DNA of 64,000 bases from Streptomyces zaomyceticus (GCF_014656215.1 NZ_BNBZ01000017.1:62001-126000), one strand, 5' to 3'; shown: positions 7,868 through 16,845, counted from the first letter of the stretch. Numbers and translations are program-made. The notes: generated from the sequence alone by a model not told the origin.

Positions 7868-8514
7868 GACGGTCTCGGGTGGTCGCCGCCACGGATCTGG
7901 TCGACGGCGTGCCGGAGGATCGGCTCCAGGACGGCGAGCCCGTCCCGCACCCCGCCGGGAGAACCCGGCAGGTTCACGATCAGCGTGCCGCCCGCGACTC
8001 CGGCGAGGCCCCGCGAGAGCGCCGCGGTGGGCACCTTCTCCCGGCCGTACGCCCGGATCGCCTCCGGGATGCCCGGGATCTCCCGCTCCAGGACCCGGCG
8101 GGTCACCTCGGGCGTCTCGTCCGTGGGCGAGATGCCCGTGCCCCCGGTGGTCACGACGGCGTCGTACCCGGCGGCGACCGCGGCCCGCAGGGCCGCCTCG
8201 ACCGGTGCCCCGTCCGGGACGACCCGGGGGCCGTCCACGGAGAAGCCCATCCGGGTCAGACCCTCGACGATCAGCGGGCCGCCCTTGTCCTCGTAGACCC
8301 CGGCGGCCGCCCGGTTCGAGGCGGTGACGACGAGCGCGGCGTACGGGCCGAGGAGCGCGCCGCCGACACCCGCGCCGAGCGCCGCGGGAGGACGCTCCTG
8401 GTGCGCCCCACCCTCGTGGGCCTGGCCTTCGCTGGCCTGGCCCTCGTGCTCGTGGCCCTCGTGTGCCTGGCCCTCGTGCTCGTGCACGCCCGACACCCGG
8501 CCGCCGCGCGTCAC
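7864..8514 (-). CDS. mogA: MogA/MoaB-type molybdopterin adenylyltransferase with His-rich N-terminus
   Basis: 216 residues. The core begins YAALVVTASNRAAAGVYEDK and has the family signature VVTTGGTGISPTDETPE, then LSRGLAGVAGGTLIVNLPGS, which bind molybdopterin. The enzyme activates molybdopterin with ATP before metal insertion. Before the core there is an extension of about 45 residues built of His-Glu-Gly repeats (EHEGQAHEGHEHEGQ). It resembles a metal-binding tail and is unusual for the family, though translation could begin at a GTG inside it. The GTG at 8514 overlaps the moaC stop. Partner enzymes MoaC and MoeA lie directly upstream. Confidence 0.88.
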   Translation of the reverse strand: MTRGGRVSGVHEHEGQAHEGHEHEGQASEGQAHEGGAHQERPPAALGAGVGGALLGPYAALVVTASNRAAAGVYEDKGGPLIVEGLTRMGFSVDGPRVVPDGAPVEAALRAAVAAGYDAVVTTGGTGISPTDETPEVTRRVLEREIPGIPEAIRAYGREKVPTAALSRGLAGVAGGTLIVNLPGSPGGVRDGLAVLEPILRHAVDQIRGGDHPRPS

Positions 8515-8996
8515 GACCCGCTCCGCGTCCAGTGGCCCGACTTGCCGCCCGTCTTCTCCTCCACCCGTACGTCGGAGATGACCGCGCCCTTGTCGACCGC
8601 CTTCACCATGTCGACCACCGTCAGGGCCGCCACCGAGACCGCGGTCAGGGCCTCCATCTCGACACCCGTACGGTCCGTGGTCTTGACCGTCGCCAGGATC
8701 TCGACCGCGTCGTCGGTGACCGCCAGGTCCAGGGTCACGCCCGAGACCGCGAGCGGGTGGCAGAGCGGGATGAGGTCCGGGGTCTTCTTGGCGCCCATGA
8801 TCCCGGCGATCCGGGCCGTGGCGAGCGCGTCGCCCTTCGGGACGCCCTCGCCGCGGAGCAGCTCGATCACGCGCGGCGAGACGAGCACCCGCCCGCTGGC
8901 GCGCGCCGTGCGGGACGTGACGTCCTTCGCCGATACGTCGACCATGCGGGCCGCGCCCGCCTCGTCGATGTGGGTGAGACCTTGCTGCGTGCTCAT
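8511..8996 (-). CDS. moaC: Cyclic pyranopterin monophosphate synthase MoaC
   Basis: 161 residues, the usual MoaC length. Visible motifs: LTHIDEAGAARMVDVSAKD at the start, ARIAGIMGAKKT, LIPLCHPLAVSG (active-site region), and GVEMEALTAVSVAALTVVDM. It converts the GTP-derived 3',8-cyclo intermediate to cyclic pyranopterin monophosphate in molybdenum-cofactor synthesis. The ATG at 8996 has GGGAG upstream; a start at 9032 would add residues not typical of MoaC. A molybdoenzyme lies 14 kb away in the same window (22975-25287), a plausible client. Confidence 0.95.
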   Translation of the reverse strand: MSTQQGLTHIDEAGAARMVDVSAKDVTSRTARASGRVLVSPRVIELLRGEGVPKGDALATARIAGIMGAKKTPDLIPLCHPLAVSGVTLDLAVTDDAVEILATVKTTDRTGVEMEALTAVSVAALTVVDMVKAVDKGAVISDVRVEEKTGGKSGHWTRSGS

Positions 8997-9053
8997 CGCC
9001 GTGACACTCCCGGTCGCTGTGTGGGACGACACCGTACCCCCACCCTCGCCCCC

Positions 9054-10439
9054 TCAGCCGAGGAGGACCACTTCCAGGACAGCGCCCGGCTCGACGCTCT
9101 CCGTCTCCTCCGGGACCACGAGCAGGCAGTCCGCGTGCGCGAGGGCCGCGATCAGATGGGAACCCGCACCGCCCACCGGGGTGACGGTGCCCGCCTCCGG
9201 GTCGTACGTCCCCCGGAGGAACTGCCGGCGCCCCGCGGGTGACGACAGCGCCTTGTCGGCGACCAGCTCGGCGCGCGCCCGGGGCCGGTGGAGGTCCTCG
9301 ACGCCCATCAGGGCCCGGATAGCGGGCCGGACGAACAGCTCGAAGGAGACGTACGAGGAGACCGGGTTGCCCGGCAGCGCGAGCAGCGGGATCTGCTCGG
9401 CGCCGATCGCGCCGAAGCCCTGCGGCTTGCCCGGCTGCATGGCCAGCTTGCGGAAGTCGACCTGGCCGTCGGCGGTCAGCGCCTCCTTCACCACGTCGTA
9501 GGCGCCGACGCTCACCCCGCCCGTGGTCACGATCAGATCGGCCCGGATGAGCTGGTCCTCGATGGTGGCGCGCAGCGACTCCGCGTCGTCGGCGACGGCT
9601 CCCACCCGGTAGGCGAGGGCTCCGGCGTCCCGCGCGGCCGCGGCGAGCGCGAAGCTGTTGGAGTCGTGGATCTGGCCCTCGCCCAGCGGCTCGCCGGGCT
9701 GGACCAGCTCGCTGCCGGTGGACATGACGACCACCCGGGGGCGGGGCCGGACCCGGACCGTGCCGCGGCCGATCGCGGCGAGGAGACCGATCTGCGGCGG
9801 TCCGAGGACCGTGCCGGCCTCGAGGGCCCGCTCCCCGGCCCGGACGTCGCTGCCCCGGGTGCGGACGTGCGCACCGGCCTCGGCGGCGCGGTGCACCCGG
9901 ACCTCGCCGGCCGCGCCCTCGGGGGCGGCACTCGCGGCGGTCATACCGGTGGCCGCGCCGCCGCCCGTGCCGCCGTCGGTCCACTCCACGGGGACGACGG
10001 CCTCGGCGCCGGGCGGCAGCGGGGCGCCGGTCATGATCCGGGCGGCCTGGCCGGGGCCGACCTCGGGCAGCCCGCCCGCGCCCGCCGCGACGTCCCCGAC
10101 GACGGTGAGGACGGCGGGGAACTCCTCGCTGGCACCGGCGACATCGGCGACCCGGACCGCGTACCCGTCCATGGAGCTGTTGTCGAAGGGAGGCAGTGCG
10201 ACCGGCACCGTCACGTCCTCGACGAGGACGCAGCCCTGCGCGTCGAGGAGTTGCAGCTCGATGGGTTCGAGCGGGCCGACCGTCGCGAGGATGTCGGCGA
10301 GGTGCTCGTCCACCGACCACAGCCCGCGCGCGGGCCCCGCGCAGGGGTCGGCCGCTCCCCGCTCGTCGCCGTGGCCGTGCTCGGGGCCCTGCTCGTGGTC
10401 GTCGTCGTGGGACGGCGACGGTGCCGCGCTGCTGCTCAA
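9054..10439 (-). CDS. moeA: MoeA-family molybdotransferase / gephyrin-like Glp
   Basis: A 461-residue MoeA-family protein. Domain motifs: PPFDNSSMDGYAVRVADV, RIMTGAPLPPGAEAVVP, STGSELVQPGEPLGEGQIHD, TTGGVSVGAYDVVKEA and LPGNPVSSYVSFELFV. MoeA inserts molybdenum into adenylated molybdopterin, but in Corynebacterium the paralogue encoded at this galU-linked locus (Glp) is a cell-division protein that binds FtsZ and the membrane receptor GLPR. Here a GLPR/SepX-like gene closes the same cluster, and moaC and mogA sit in between, so both roles are open. The start is taken as TTG at 10439, four bases after the galU stop with GAGGAG in range. The N-terminus has a His/Asp/Glu-rich stretch near residue 15. 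Confidence 0.88.
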   Translation of the reverse strand: MSSSAAPSPSHDDDHEQGPEHGHGDERGAADPCAGPARGLWSVDEHLADILATVGPLEPIELQLLDAQGCVLVEDVTVPVALPPFDNSSMDGYAVRVADVAGASEEFPAVLTVVGDVAAGAGGLPEVGPGQAARIMTGAPLPPGAEAVVPVEWTDGGTGGGAATGMTAASAAPEGAAGEVRVHRAAEAGAHVRTRGSDVRAGERALEAGTVLGPPQIGLLAAIGRGTVRVRPRPRVVVMSTGSELVQPGEPLGEGQIHDSNSFALAAAARDAGALAYRVGAVADDAESLRATIEDQLIRADLIVTTGGVSVGAYDVVKEALTADGQVDFRKLAMQPGKPQGFGAIGAEQIPLLALPGNPVSSYVSFELFVRPAIRALMGVEDLHRPRARAELVADKALSSPAGRRQFLRGTYDPEAGTVTPVGGAGSHLIAALAHADCLLVVPEETESVEPGAVLEVVLLG

Positions 10440-10443
10440 GGTG

Positions 10444-11355
10444 CTACATCTCCTCGCTGACGTATCTCCGGAGCCAGGCCCGGAAGTCCGGTCCCAGATC
10501 TTCACGTTCGCACGCGAGTCTGACAATGGCACGCAGATAGTCACCACGGTCACCGGTGTCATAGCGGCGCCCCTTGAACACGACTCCGTGCACCGGGCCG
10601 CCGATCTTCTCGTCGGAGGCGAGTTTCTGCAGGGCGTCGGTCAGCTGGATCTCCCCGCCGCGGCCCGGCTCGGTCTCCCGCAGCATCCCGAAGACGGCCG
10701 GATCGAGCACATAGCGGCCGATGATCGCGTAGTTGCTGGGCGCCTCGCCCGCGTCCGGCTTCTCGACCAGGTCGGTCACCTTCACGACGTCCGAGTCGAC
10801 GGTCGCCTCGACGGCCGCGCAGCCGTACAGATGGATCTGCGAGGGCTCGACCTCCATGAGGGCGATCACGCTGCCGCCCTCCCGCTCCTGGACCTCCACC
10901 ATCCGCGAGAGCAGCGGGTCGCGCGGGTCGATCAGGTCGTCGCCGAGGAGTACCGCGAAGGGCTGCTCGCCGACGTGCGGGGCGGCGCAGAGCACGGCGT
11001 GGCCGAGGCCGCGCGGGGCGCCCTGGCGCACGTAGTGCATGGTGGCGAGGTCGCTGGACTCCTGGACCTTGGAGAGGCGCTCGTCGTCGCCCTTCCGGCT
11101 CAGGGCCTCCTCCAGCTCGTAGTTCCGGTCGAAGTGGTCCTCCAGGGGACGCTTGTTCCGGCCGGTGATCATCAGGACGTCGGAGAGTCCGGCCGCGACG
11201 GCCTCCTCGACGACGTACTGGATGGCCGGCTTGTCGACGACCGGCAGCATCTCCTTGGGCGTCGCCTTGGTCGCCGGGAGGAAGCGGGTGCCGAGGCCGG
11301 CGGCCGGGATGACAGCCTTGCTGATCCGGCCGAGGCTGGGGAGCGACTGATTCAT
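10444..11355 (-). CDS. galU: UTP-glucose-1-phosphate uridylyltransferase
   Basis: A 303-residue GalU. The nucleotidyltransferase signature is KAVIPAAGLGTRFLPATKAT followed by PKEMLPVVDKPAIQYVVEEA; the metal-binding region is AVLLGDDLID; LVEKPDAGEAPSNYAIIGRY and GGEIQLTDAL are also typical. It makes UDP-glucose for trehalose, cell-wall and exopolysaccharide pathways. The start MNQSLPSLGRISK at 11355 is preferred; an in-frame ATG upstream adds 31 residues of AT-rich promoter-like sequence. First gene of the galU-moeA-moaC-mogA-rimJ block; divergent from fthC. Confidence 0.95.
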   Translation of the reverse strand: MNQSLPSLGRISKAVIPAAGLGTRFLPATKATPKEMLPVVDKPAIQYVVEEAVAAGLSDVLMITGRNKRPLEDHFDRNYELEEALSRKGDDERLSKVQESSDLATMHYVRQGAPRGLGHAVLCAAPHVGEQPFAVLLGDDLIDPRDPLLSRMVEVQEREGGSVIALMEVEPSQIHLYGCAAVEATVDSDVVKVTDLVEKPDAGEAPSNYAIIGRYVLDPAVFGMLRETEPGRGGEIQLTDALQKLASDEKIGGPVHGVVFKGRRYDTGDRGDYLRAIVRLACEREDLGPDFRAWLRRYVSEEM

Positions 11356-11459
11356 GCGGTGCACCTTAGTCGTTCGGAATGAGAGAAAGATGTGACTCCG
11401 ATTAACTTCCTCCGCATAAAGACAGATACGAGAGTTTCGCGAATTCACATGGGGCCGTC

Positions 11460-12053
11460 ATGACACCGGAGATGTCCGAAAAGGCCGTGCTGCGCAGTCG
11501 ACTTCTGGCCGCTCGCGCCGCGCTGAGCGCCGAATCCCTGGCACACACGGCCGAATCCCTCGCCCGACGGGGGCTGGAACTGGCCGAACTCGCCGAGGCG
11601 TCCACGGTCGCCGCCTATGTGTCGGTGGGCCGCGAGCCGGGCACGCGCGCGTTGCTCGACGCCCTCCACGCGCGCGGGGTGCGGGTCCTGCTCCCCGTCC
11701 TGCTCCCCGACAACGACCTCGACTGGGCCGTGTACGAGGGTTCGGAGCGGCTCGCGAAGGCCGGCCGGGGACTGCTCGAACCGGTCGGGCCCCGGCTCGG
11801 TCCCGAGGCCGTGTGCGCCGCCGACGCCGTCCTGCTGCCGGGCCTCGCGGTCGACGGGCGCGGGATGCGGCTCGGCCGGGGCGGCGGGTCGTACGACCGG
11901 GTGCTCGCCCGGCTCACGCGCACCGGCACCGACCCGGCCCTGGTGGTGCTCCTGTACGCGGACGAGGTGGTCGCCCGGGTCCCGGAGGAACCGCACGACC
12001 ACCCCGTGCACGCGGTGGTGACCCCGGAGGGGGTCACCCGCTTCACGCCCTGA
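11460..12053 (+). CDS. fthC: 5-formyltetrahydrofolate cyclo-ligase
   Basis: A 197-residue enzyme that converts 5-formyl-THF to methenyl-THF with ATP. The N-terminal KAVLRSRLLAARAALS helix and the C-terminal signature RLGRGGGSYDRVLARL (phosphate-binding GxGxGYYD-type loop) identify it. The pairing of divergent fthC and galU is conserved in mycobacteria (Rv0992c/galU, from memory). No strong ribosome-binding site precedes the ATG at 11460; ATG 11472 is an alternative. Its stop codon abuts the stop of the convergent acylase gene. Confidence 0.92.
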   Translation: MTPEMSEKAVLRSRLLAARAALSAESLAHTAESLARRGLELAELAEASTVAAYVSVGREPGTRALLDALHARGVRVLLPVLLPDNDLDWAVYEGSERLAKAGRGLLEPVGPRLGPEAVCAADAVLLPGLAVDGRGMRLGRGGGSYDRVLARLTRTGTDPALVVLLYADEVVARVPEEPHDHPVHAVVTPEGVTRFTP

Positions 12054-12060
12054 TCAGGGC
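12047..12060. terminator. Palindrome formed by two abutting stop codons
   Basis: GCCCTGATCAGGGC is a perfect 14-bp palindrome. TGA of fthC (12051-12053) and the reverse TGA of the acylase (12054-12056) form its centre. It is short for a terminator but is the only structure between the convergent genes. Confidence 0.5.
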
Positions 12061-14810
12061 TTCAGCGTCAGCGTGTCCTTCGTCGCCGCGTCGACCGCCG
12101 CCTTGCCGTAGGCCCAGTCGTACAGGTCGCCCTTCGCCCAGGCGTCCGTCTGGTCGGTGTAGTTCGAGTGGAAGGCGTGCCCGGAGGCTCCGGTCAGGTT
12201 GATCCACCGGGACTTGTCCCAGTCCCCGACGTTGACCACCATCCGCATCGACGGCACCCAGATGACCTCGTAGCCGCCGGCCGCGTTCCAGCCGGTGGCG
12301 TCGACGGCCGCCTCGCCGCCGCCCAGGTTCCACGGGCCGCGGTTGAGGAGCCGCTGCACGGCGCCGGGTCCGGCGGTGCCGAGGGTCTGGTTCTTCAGGG
12401 TCAGCTGGTGCAGCCGGCCCCAGCTCCAGGTCGAGACGTCCTTGCCGAGCTTGGCGGTCAGCTCCCAGCGCGCGTCCTTCATGGCGCGGGCGAGCAGCTG
12501 GTCACGGGTCTCGGTGGCCTGGTCGGTGCGGTTGCCGGGAGTGACCCACCACTCGCTCTTCTCCTGCTTGAGGAGCGGGCGGACCACCTCGTACCAGCGG
12601 TCGCCGCCGTCCGGCTGCGCCGATTCGGGGTCGCGCTGGCCGCATTCCCGTACGAGCTTGTTCTGCTCGTCGACCGGGCCGGTGGCGTCGGCGGGGCGCA
12701 CGTTGATGCAGTCGCCCTCGGCGCGCAGTTCCTTGGGCAGCTTGTTGCCGAAGGACAGCTTGAGGACGTTGCGCCAGACCGCGTTGAAGTAGGCGGCGGC
12801 GGCCGAGTCGGGCTCCTGGGTGTAGTCCCAGCCCTCGAGCAGCTTCTGCGCCTCGCGGACGTGCGGGTCGGAGATGTCGATCTTCAGCAGGAGCGGGTTG
12901 AGCAGGGTCGCGATCTCGCTGCGGTTGTCCGTCTGCATGGTCCGCATGTCGTCCGGCGAGACCTTGCCGCCGTCCTTGATCTTCGACTCGATGAGGTCGT
13001 TGATCCGCTGGCTGCGCGAGCCGTAGCCCCAGTCCTTGGTGAGCAGGTCGGGGTAGGTCGAGGAGTCGATCACGGCCTGGTTGGCGGTGACGATGTAACC
13101 GCGCTCGGGGTCGTACTCGTAGGGCAGCTGGTCGAAGGGGATGTAGCCCTTCCACCGGTACGAGGAGTCCCAGCCCGGCGCGGGCAGGGTGCCGTCGCCC
13201 TTGCCGCGCTGCGGGATCTTGCCCGGGGACTGGTAGCCGATGTGGCCCTCGGTGTCGGCGTAGATCAGGTTCTGCGAGGGGACCTCGAAGTTCTTGGCGG
13301 CGGCCCGGAACTGGTCGAAGTTCTTGGCGCGGTCGAGGGCGAAGATCGCGTCCATCGACTTGCCCGGCTGGAGGGCGGTCCACTGGAGGGAGACTCCGTA
13401 GCCGGTGCCGCGGTCGGGGGCGGCGTTGCCGACGGGGGCCTTCTGGCCGACCTTCTCCAGTTCGGTGGAGCGGTCGGAGACGAGCGGGCCGCGTTCGGTG
13501 GAGCGGATGGTGATCGTCCGGTCGGTGCCGCCGGCGACCTTGATGATCTCGTCGCGGACCGTGAAGGGCTTGACCTTGCCGTCGACGAGGTAGCCGTCGG
13601 GACCGATCTTCTCCAGGTAGAGGTCGGTGACGTCGGCGCCGAGGTTGGTGAGACCCCAGGCGATCTTGTCGTTGTGTCCGATGATCACACCCGGCATGCC
13701 GGAGAAGGTGTAGCCGGAGACGTCGTAGCGGCAGGTCGCCGAGACAGAGCGGCAGTGCAGACCCATCTGGTACCAGAGGGACGGCAGCTGCGGCGCGAGG
13801 TGCGGGTCGTTGGCGAGCAGCGGGTTCCCGGAGGTCGTGTACTTCCCGGAGACGACCCAGGAGTTCGAGCCGATGCCGTTGCCGTTCGGGCCGAGGAGGG
13901 CGGGGATGCCGTCCAGGACCTCGGAGAGGGCGCCCAGCTGGGACTGCGTACCGGAGTCGGAGGAGCCGGACGAGCCCGTGCCGTCGAGGCCGCCGCCCGG
14001 GGTCTCCCCGGTGGTCGCGCCGTCGGCCTCGCCGGCCTCGGCCTTCGGGTCGAACTTCCCGGTGGACTCGTCGACCGCGCCCCGGTCGACGATCGGCTGG
14101 TGGAGCGCGTACGGGTAGTCCGGGTACAGCTGCTTGATCTGGCGCGCGCTCATCCGGCTGGTCATGAGCGAGCGGTCGATCTCGTCCTGCATGTTGCCGC
14201 GCAGGTCCCAGGCCATCGCCTTGAGCCAGGCCACCGAGTCGACCGGCGTCCACGGCTCGATCGCGTAGTCGTTGGTGAAGCCCAGGGCCGCGTACTCGAC
14301 GGAGATGTCGGCGGGGTCCCGGTCCTTCAGATAGGCGTTGACGCCCTCCGCGTACGCCTGGAGGTACTTCTTCGTCTCCGGCGACAGGACCTTGTCGTAC
14401 TCCTGCTGCGCGACCTGGCGCCAGCCGAGGGTGCGCAGGAAGGAGTCGGTCTCGACCTGGCTCTCGCCGAACATCTCGGAGAGCCGGCCCGCGGTCACAT
14501 GACGGCGGACGTCCATCTCGTAGAAGCGGTCCTGGGCCTGGACGTAGCCCTGGGCGCGGAAGAGGTCCGTCTCGTTGTCCGCGTAGATCTGCGGGACGCC
14601 GTTCGCGTCGCGCTTCACGTCGACGGTGCCGGACAGGCTGTCGAGCCGGATCTCGCCCGTGGTCTGCGGGAACGAGGCCCGGACGGTGCTCACACCCCAG
14701 TACCCGCCGTATCCGACGCCCGCGACCAGGGCGAGGACCAGGACGAGGAGGATCAGGCGGGCGCGCCGCCCTTTCTTCTTGGCGGGAGGCGCGGTCGTGT
14801 TGGAGGGCAT
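12054..14810 (-). CDS. Membrane-anchored penicillin acylase-family hydrolase
   Basis: A 918-residue Ntn-hydrolase of the penicillin/AHL acylase family. A Lys/Arg-rich N-terminus precedes one membrane helix (about 19-40), so the body is extracytoplasmic. The small-subunit part includes IYADNETDLFRAQGYVQAQDRFYEMD; a Gly/Ser-rich linker near 270-290 resembles the spacer removed on maturation; the predicted new N-terminal nucleophile is Ser315 in GIGSNSWVV, matching the SNxW start of the beta chain. GHNDKIAWGLTN and the late WGRLHQLTL region are also family features. Substrate is unknown: beta-lactams, acyl-homoserine lactones and lipopeptides are all precedented. It is convergent with fthC and divergent from a K+/H+ antiporter. 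Confidence 0.92.
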   Translation of the reverse strand: MPSNTTAPPAKKKGRRARLILLVLVLALVAGVGYGGYWGVSTVRASFPQTTGEIRLDSLSGTVDVKRDANGVPQIYADNETDLFRAQGYVQAQDRFYEMDVRRHVTAGRLSEMFGESQVETDSFLRTLGWRQVAQQEYDKVLSPETKKYLQAYAEGVNAYLKDRDPADISVEYAALGFTNDYAIEPWTPVDSVAWLKAMAWDLRGNMQDEIDRSLMTSRMSARQIKQLYPDYPYALHQPIVDRGAVDESTGKFDPKAEAGEADGATTGETPGGGLDGTGSSGSSDSGTQSQLGALSEVLDGIPALLGPNGNGIGSNSWVVSGKYTTSGNPLLANDPHLAPQLPSLWYQMGLHCRSVSATCRYDVSGYTFSGMPGVIIGHNDKIAWGLTNLGADVTDLYLEKIGPDGYLVDGKVKPFTVRDEIIKVAGGTDRTITIRSTERGPLVSDRSTELEKVGQKAPVGNAAPDRGTGYGVSLQWTALQPGKSMDAIFALDRAKNFDQFRAAAKNFEVPSQNLIYADTEGHIGYQSPGKIPQRGKGDGTLPAPGWDSSYRWKGYIPFDQLPYEYDPERGYIVTANQAVIDSSTYPDLLTKDWGYGSRSQRINDLIESKIKDGGKVSPDDMRTMQTDNRSEIATLLNPLLLKIDISDPHVREAQKLLEGWDYTQEPDSAAAAYFNAVWRNVLKLSFGNKLPKELRAEGDCINVRPADATGPVDEQNKLVRECGQRDPESAQPDGGDRWYEVVRPLLKQEKSEWWVTPGNRTDQATETRDQLLARAMKDARWELTAKLGKDVSTWSWGRLHQLTLKNQTLGTAGPGAVQRLLNRGPWNLGGGEAAVDATGWNAAGGYEVIWVPSMRMVVNVGDWDKSRWINLTGASGHAFHSNYTDQTDAWAKGDLYDWAYGKAAVDAATKDTLTLKP

Positions 14811-15024
14811 CGCTGTCCTTCGAGGGGCAGGGTGGTCCTGGAGTACGGGAGCAACCTTAGGCGCAGCGTCCGGACGGCCCGGACGCGGTGTCAGGAAGAG
14901 AACCGTACTGGTGAGCGAGGAGGCGCAAAGAAGGCGTCAAGAAAACGTTAAAGATTAGGTAAGGTAACGAAGTGTCGGCCGCTGGAGGAACGATCCAGCT
15001 GCATGTGAGGGGAAGGAACGGCCA

Positions 15025-16593
15025 CTGACTGTCCACCAGCTCAACGAACTCCTGCTCATCAGCTCCCTCGTGCTGCTGATCGCGGTCGCGGCCGTACGGA
15101 TCTCGTCCCGGAGCGGGCTCCCCAGCCTGCTGCTGTACCTCGGCATCGGCATCGCCATCGGCCAGGACGGCATCGGCAACGTCGCCTTCGACAACGCGGA
15201 ACTGACGCAGGTCATCGGCTACGCCGCCCTCGTCGTGATCCTCGCCGAAGGTGGCCTCGGCACGAAGTGGAAGGAGATCAAGCCGGCGCTGCCCGCCGCG
15301 GTCGTCCTCTCCACCGTCGGCGTCGCGGTGAGCGTGGGCATCACGGCCGCGGCCGCCCACTACCTCGTCGGTCTCGACTGGCGACAGGCCCTGATCATCG
15401 GCGCCGTCGTCTCCTCCACCGACGCGGCGGCGGTCTTCTCCGTGCTGCGCAAGGTGCCCCTGCCCTCACGGGTCACCGGTGTCCTGGAGGCCGAGTCCGG
15501 CTTCAACGACGCCCCCGTCGTCATCCTCGTCGTCGCCTTCTCCACCGCCGGACCGGTCGACCACTGGTCCGTCCTCGTGGGCACGATCGCCCTCGAACTC
15601 GCCATCGGCGTCGCCGTCGGCCTCACCGTCGGCTTCCTCGGCGCCTACGGGCTGCGACACGTCGCCCTGCCCGCCTCCGGCCTCTACCCGATCGCCGTCA
15701 TGGCCATCGCCGTCGTCGCGTACGCGGCCGGCGCCATGGCCCACGGCTCCGGCTTCCTCGCCGTCTACCTCGCCTCGATGGTCCTCGGCAACGCCAAGCT
15801 GCCGCACGCGCCCGCCAACCGCGGCTTCGCCGAGGGACTCGGCTGGATCGCCCAGATCGGCATGTTCGTCCTGCTCGGCCTGCTCGTCACCCCGCACGAG
15901 CTCGTCCACGACTTCTGGCCCGCCGTCGTCATCGGCCTGGTCCTGACGGTGGTCGCACGGCCCATGGAAGTGCTGGTCAGCCTGCTGCCCTTCCGCATCC
16001 CCTGGCAGGAGCAGGCCCTGATGTCCTGGGCCGGCCTGCGCGGAGCCGTCCCCATCATCCTCGCGACCATCCCCATGGTGTCCGACATCGAGGGCAGCGA
16101 GCGGATCTTCAACATCGTCTTCGTGCTCGTCGTCGTCTACACCCTCGTCCAGGGACCGACCCTGCCGTGGCTGGCGAAGGCGCTGAAGCTCGGCGACGAC
16201 GGGGACGCCGCCGACCTCGGCGTCGAGTCCGCGCCCCTGGAGCGGCTGCGCGGCCACCTCCTCTCGGTCGCGATCCCGGAGCACTCACGGATGCACGGCG
16301 TCGAGGTCGCCGAGCTGCGGCTCCCCGCCGGAGCGGCCGTCACCCTCGTCGTACGGGAGGAGTCGAGCTTTGTACCGGGGCCCGCGACCGTCCTGCGGCG
16401 CGGCGACGAGCTCCTCGTCGTCGCCACCGACCCGGTGCGGGACGCCACCGAGCGACGGCTGCGCGCGGTCGGCCAGGGCGGCAAGCTCGCCGGCTGGCTG
16501 GGCACGGGCGGTGCCACGGCGGCCTCGGTCCCGGCGGGCACGGCGCTGCGCTTTCACCGCTCAGGTGAGCACCCCAAGCGAACATCCGATTAA
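15025..16593 (+). CDS. Potassium/proton antiporter (CPA1, NhaP2-like) with TrkA-C domain, CTG start
   Basis: A 522-residue antiporter with about 12 membrane helices, the NDAPVVILV acidic motif of CPA transporters near residue 165, and VVSSTDAAAVFSVLR. Residues after about 400 form a cytoplasmic TrkA-C/RCK regulatory domain (LLSVAIPEHSRMHGVEVAEL through LLVVATDPVRDA), a domain that binds cyclic di-AMP in related proteins. No ATG, GTG or TTG occurs in frame between a TAA at 14965 and GTG at 15070, which would delete half of helix 1. A CTG at 15025 (LTVHQLNELLLISS) has AGGGGAAGGA 7 bases upstream and restores a full helix, so I take CTG as the start. Confidence 0.85.
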   Translation: MTVHQLNELLLISSLVLLIAVAAVRISSRSGLPSLLLYLGIGIAIGQDGIGNVAFDNAELTQVIGYAALVVILAEGGLGTKWKEIKPALPAAVVLSTVGVAVSVGITAAAAHYLVGLDWRQALIIGAVVSSTDAAAVFSVLRKVPLPSRVTGVLEAESGFNDAPVVILVVAFSTAGPVDHWSVLVGTIALELAIGVAVGLTVGFLGAYGLRHVALPASGLYPIAVMAIAVVAYAAGAMAHGSGFLAVYLASMVLGNAKLPHAPANRGFAEGLGWIAQIGMFVLLGLLVTPHELVHDFWPAVVIGLVLTVVARPMEVLVSLLPFRIPWQEQALMSWAGLRGAVPIILATIPMVSDIEGSERIFNIVFVLVVVYTLVQGPTLPWLAKALKLGDDGDAADLGVESAPLERLRGHLLSVAIPEHSRMHGVEVAELRLPAGAAVTLVVREESSFVPGPATVLRRGDELLVVATDPVRDATERRLRAVGQGGKLAGWLGTGGATAASVPAGTALRFHRSGEHPKRTSD

Positions 16594-16611
16594 TCCGAGG
16601 CATTAATTCAG

Positions 16612-16651
16612 AGGGAGGAGCGTTTTCCCAGGCAGGAAGACGCTCCTCCCT
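16612..16651 (+). terminator. Hairpin terminator after the antiporter
   Basis: A perfect 12-bp stem, AGGGAGGAGCGT and ACGCTCCTCCCT, with a 16-base loop, begins 18 bp after the antiporter stop. Confidence 0.75.
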
Positions 16652-16845
16652 GTAGCATGAAGGCACACCTGATCGAACCAACTCTGCCTGACGCAGAGCT
16701 GGCGCGACCGTATGGCGGCCGTGGCGCCCCTCCGCAGTGGGGCCGGCCCGGTATCTACCGCAGTTCCGCGCATGAGGACAGCTCTCGGCGACACCCGCAC
16801 CACAGTGCCGGGGGCGCGCTACCAGGCGGCGGAAAGGCAAGGACC

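Noticed and set aside
14955..14964. Iron box (DmdR1/IdeR) upstream of the antiporter
   Set aside because: TTAGGTAAGG matches the left half of the consensus but the right half is absent, and nothing in the neighbouring genes concerns iron.
14811..15024. Cyclic di-AMP riboswitch upstream of the antiporter
   Set aside because: The TrkA-C domain made it worth looking for, but the 214-bp gap lacks the ydaO core pattern and is largely promoter-like.
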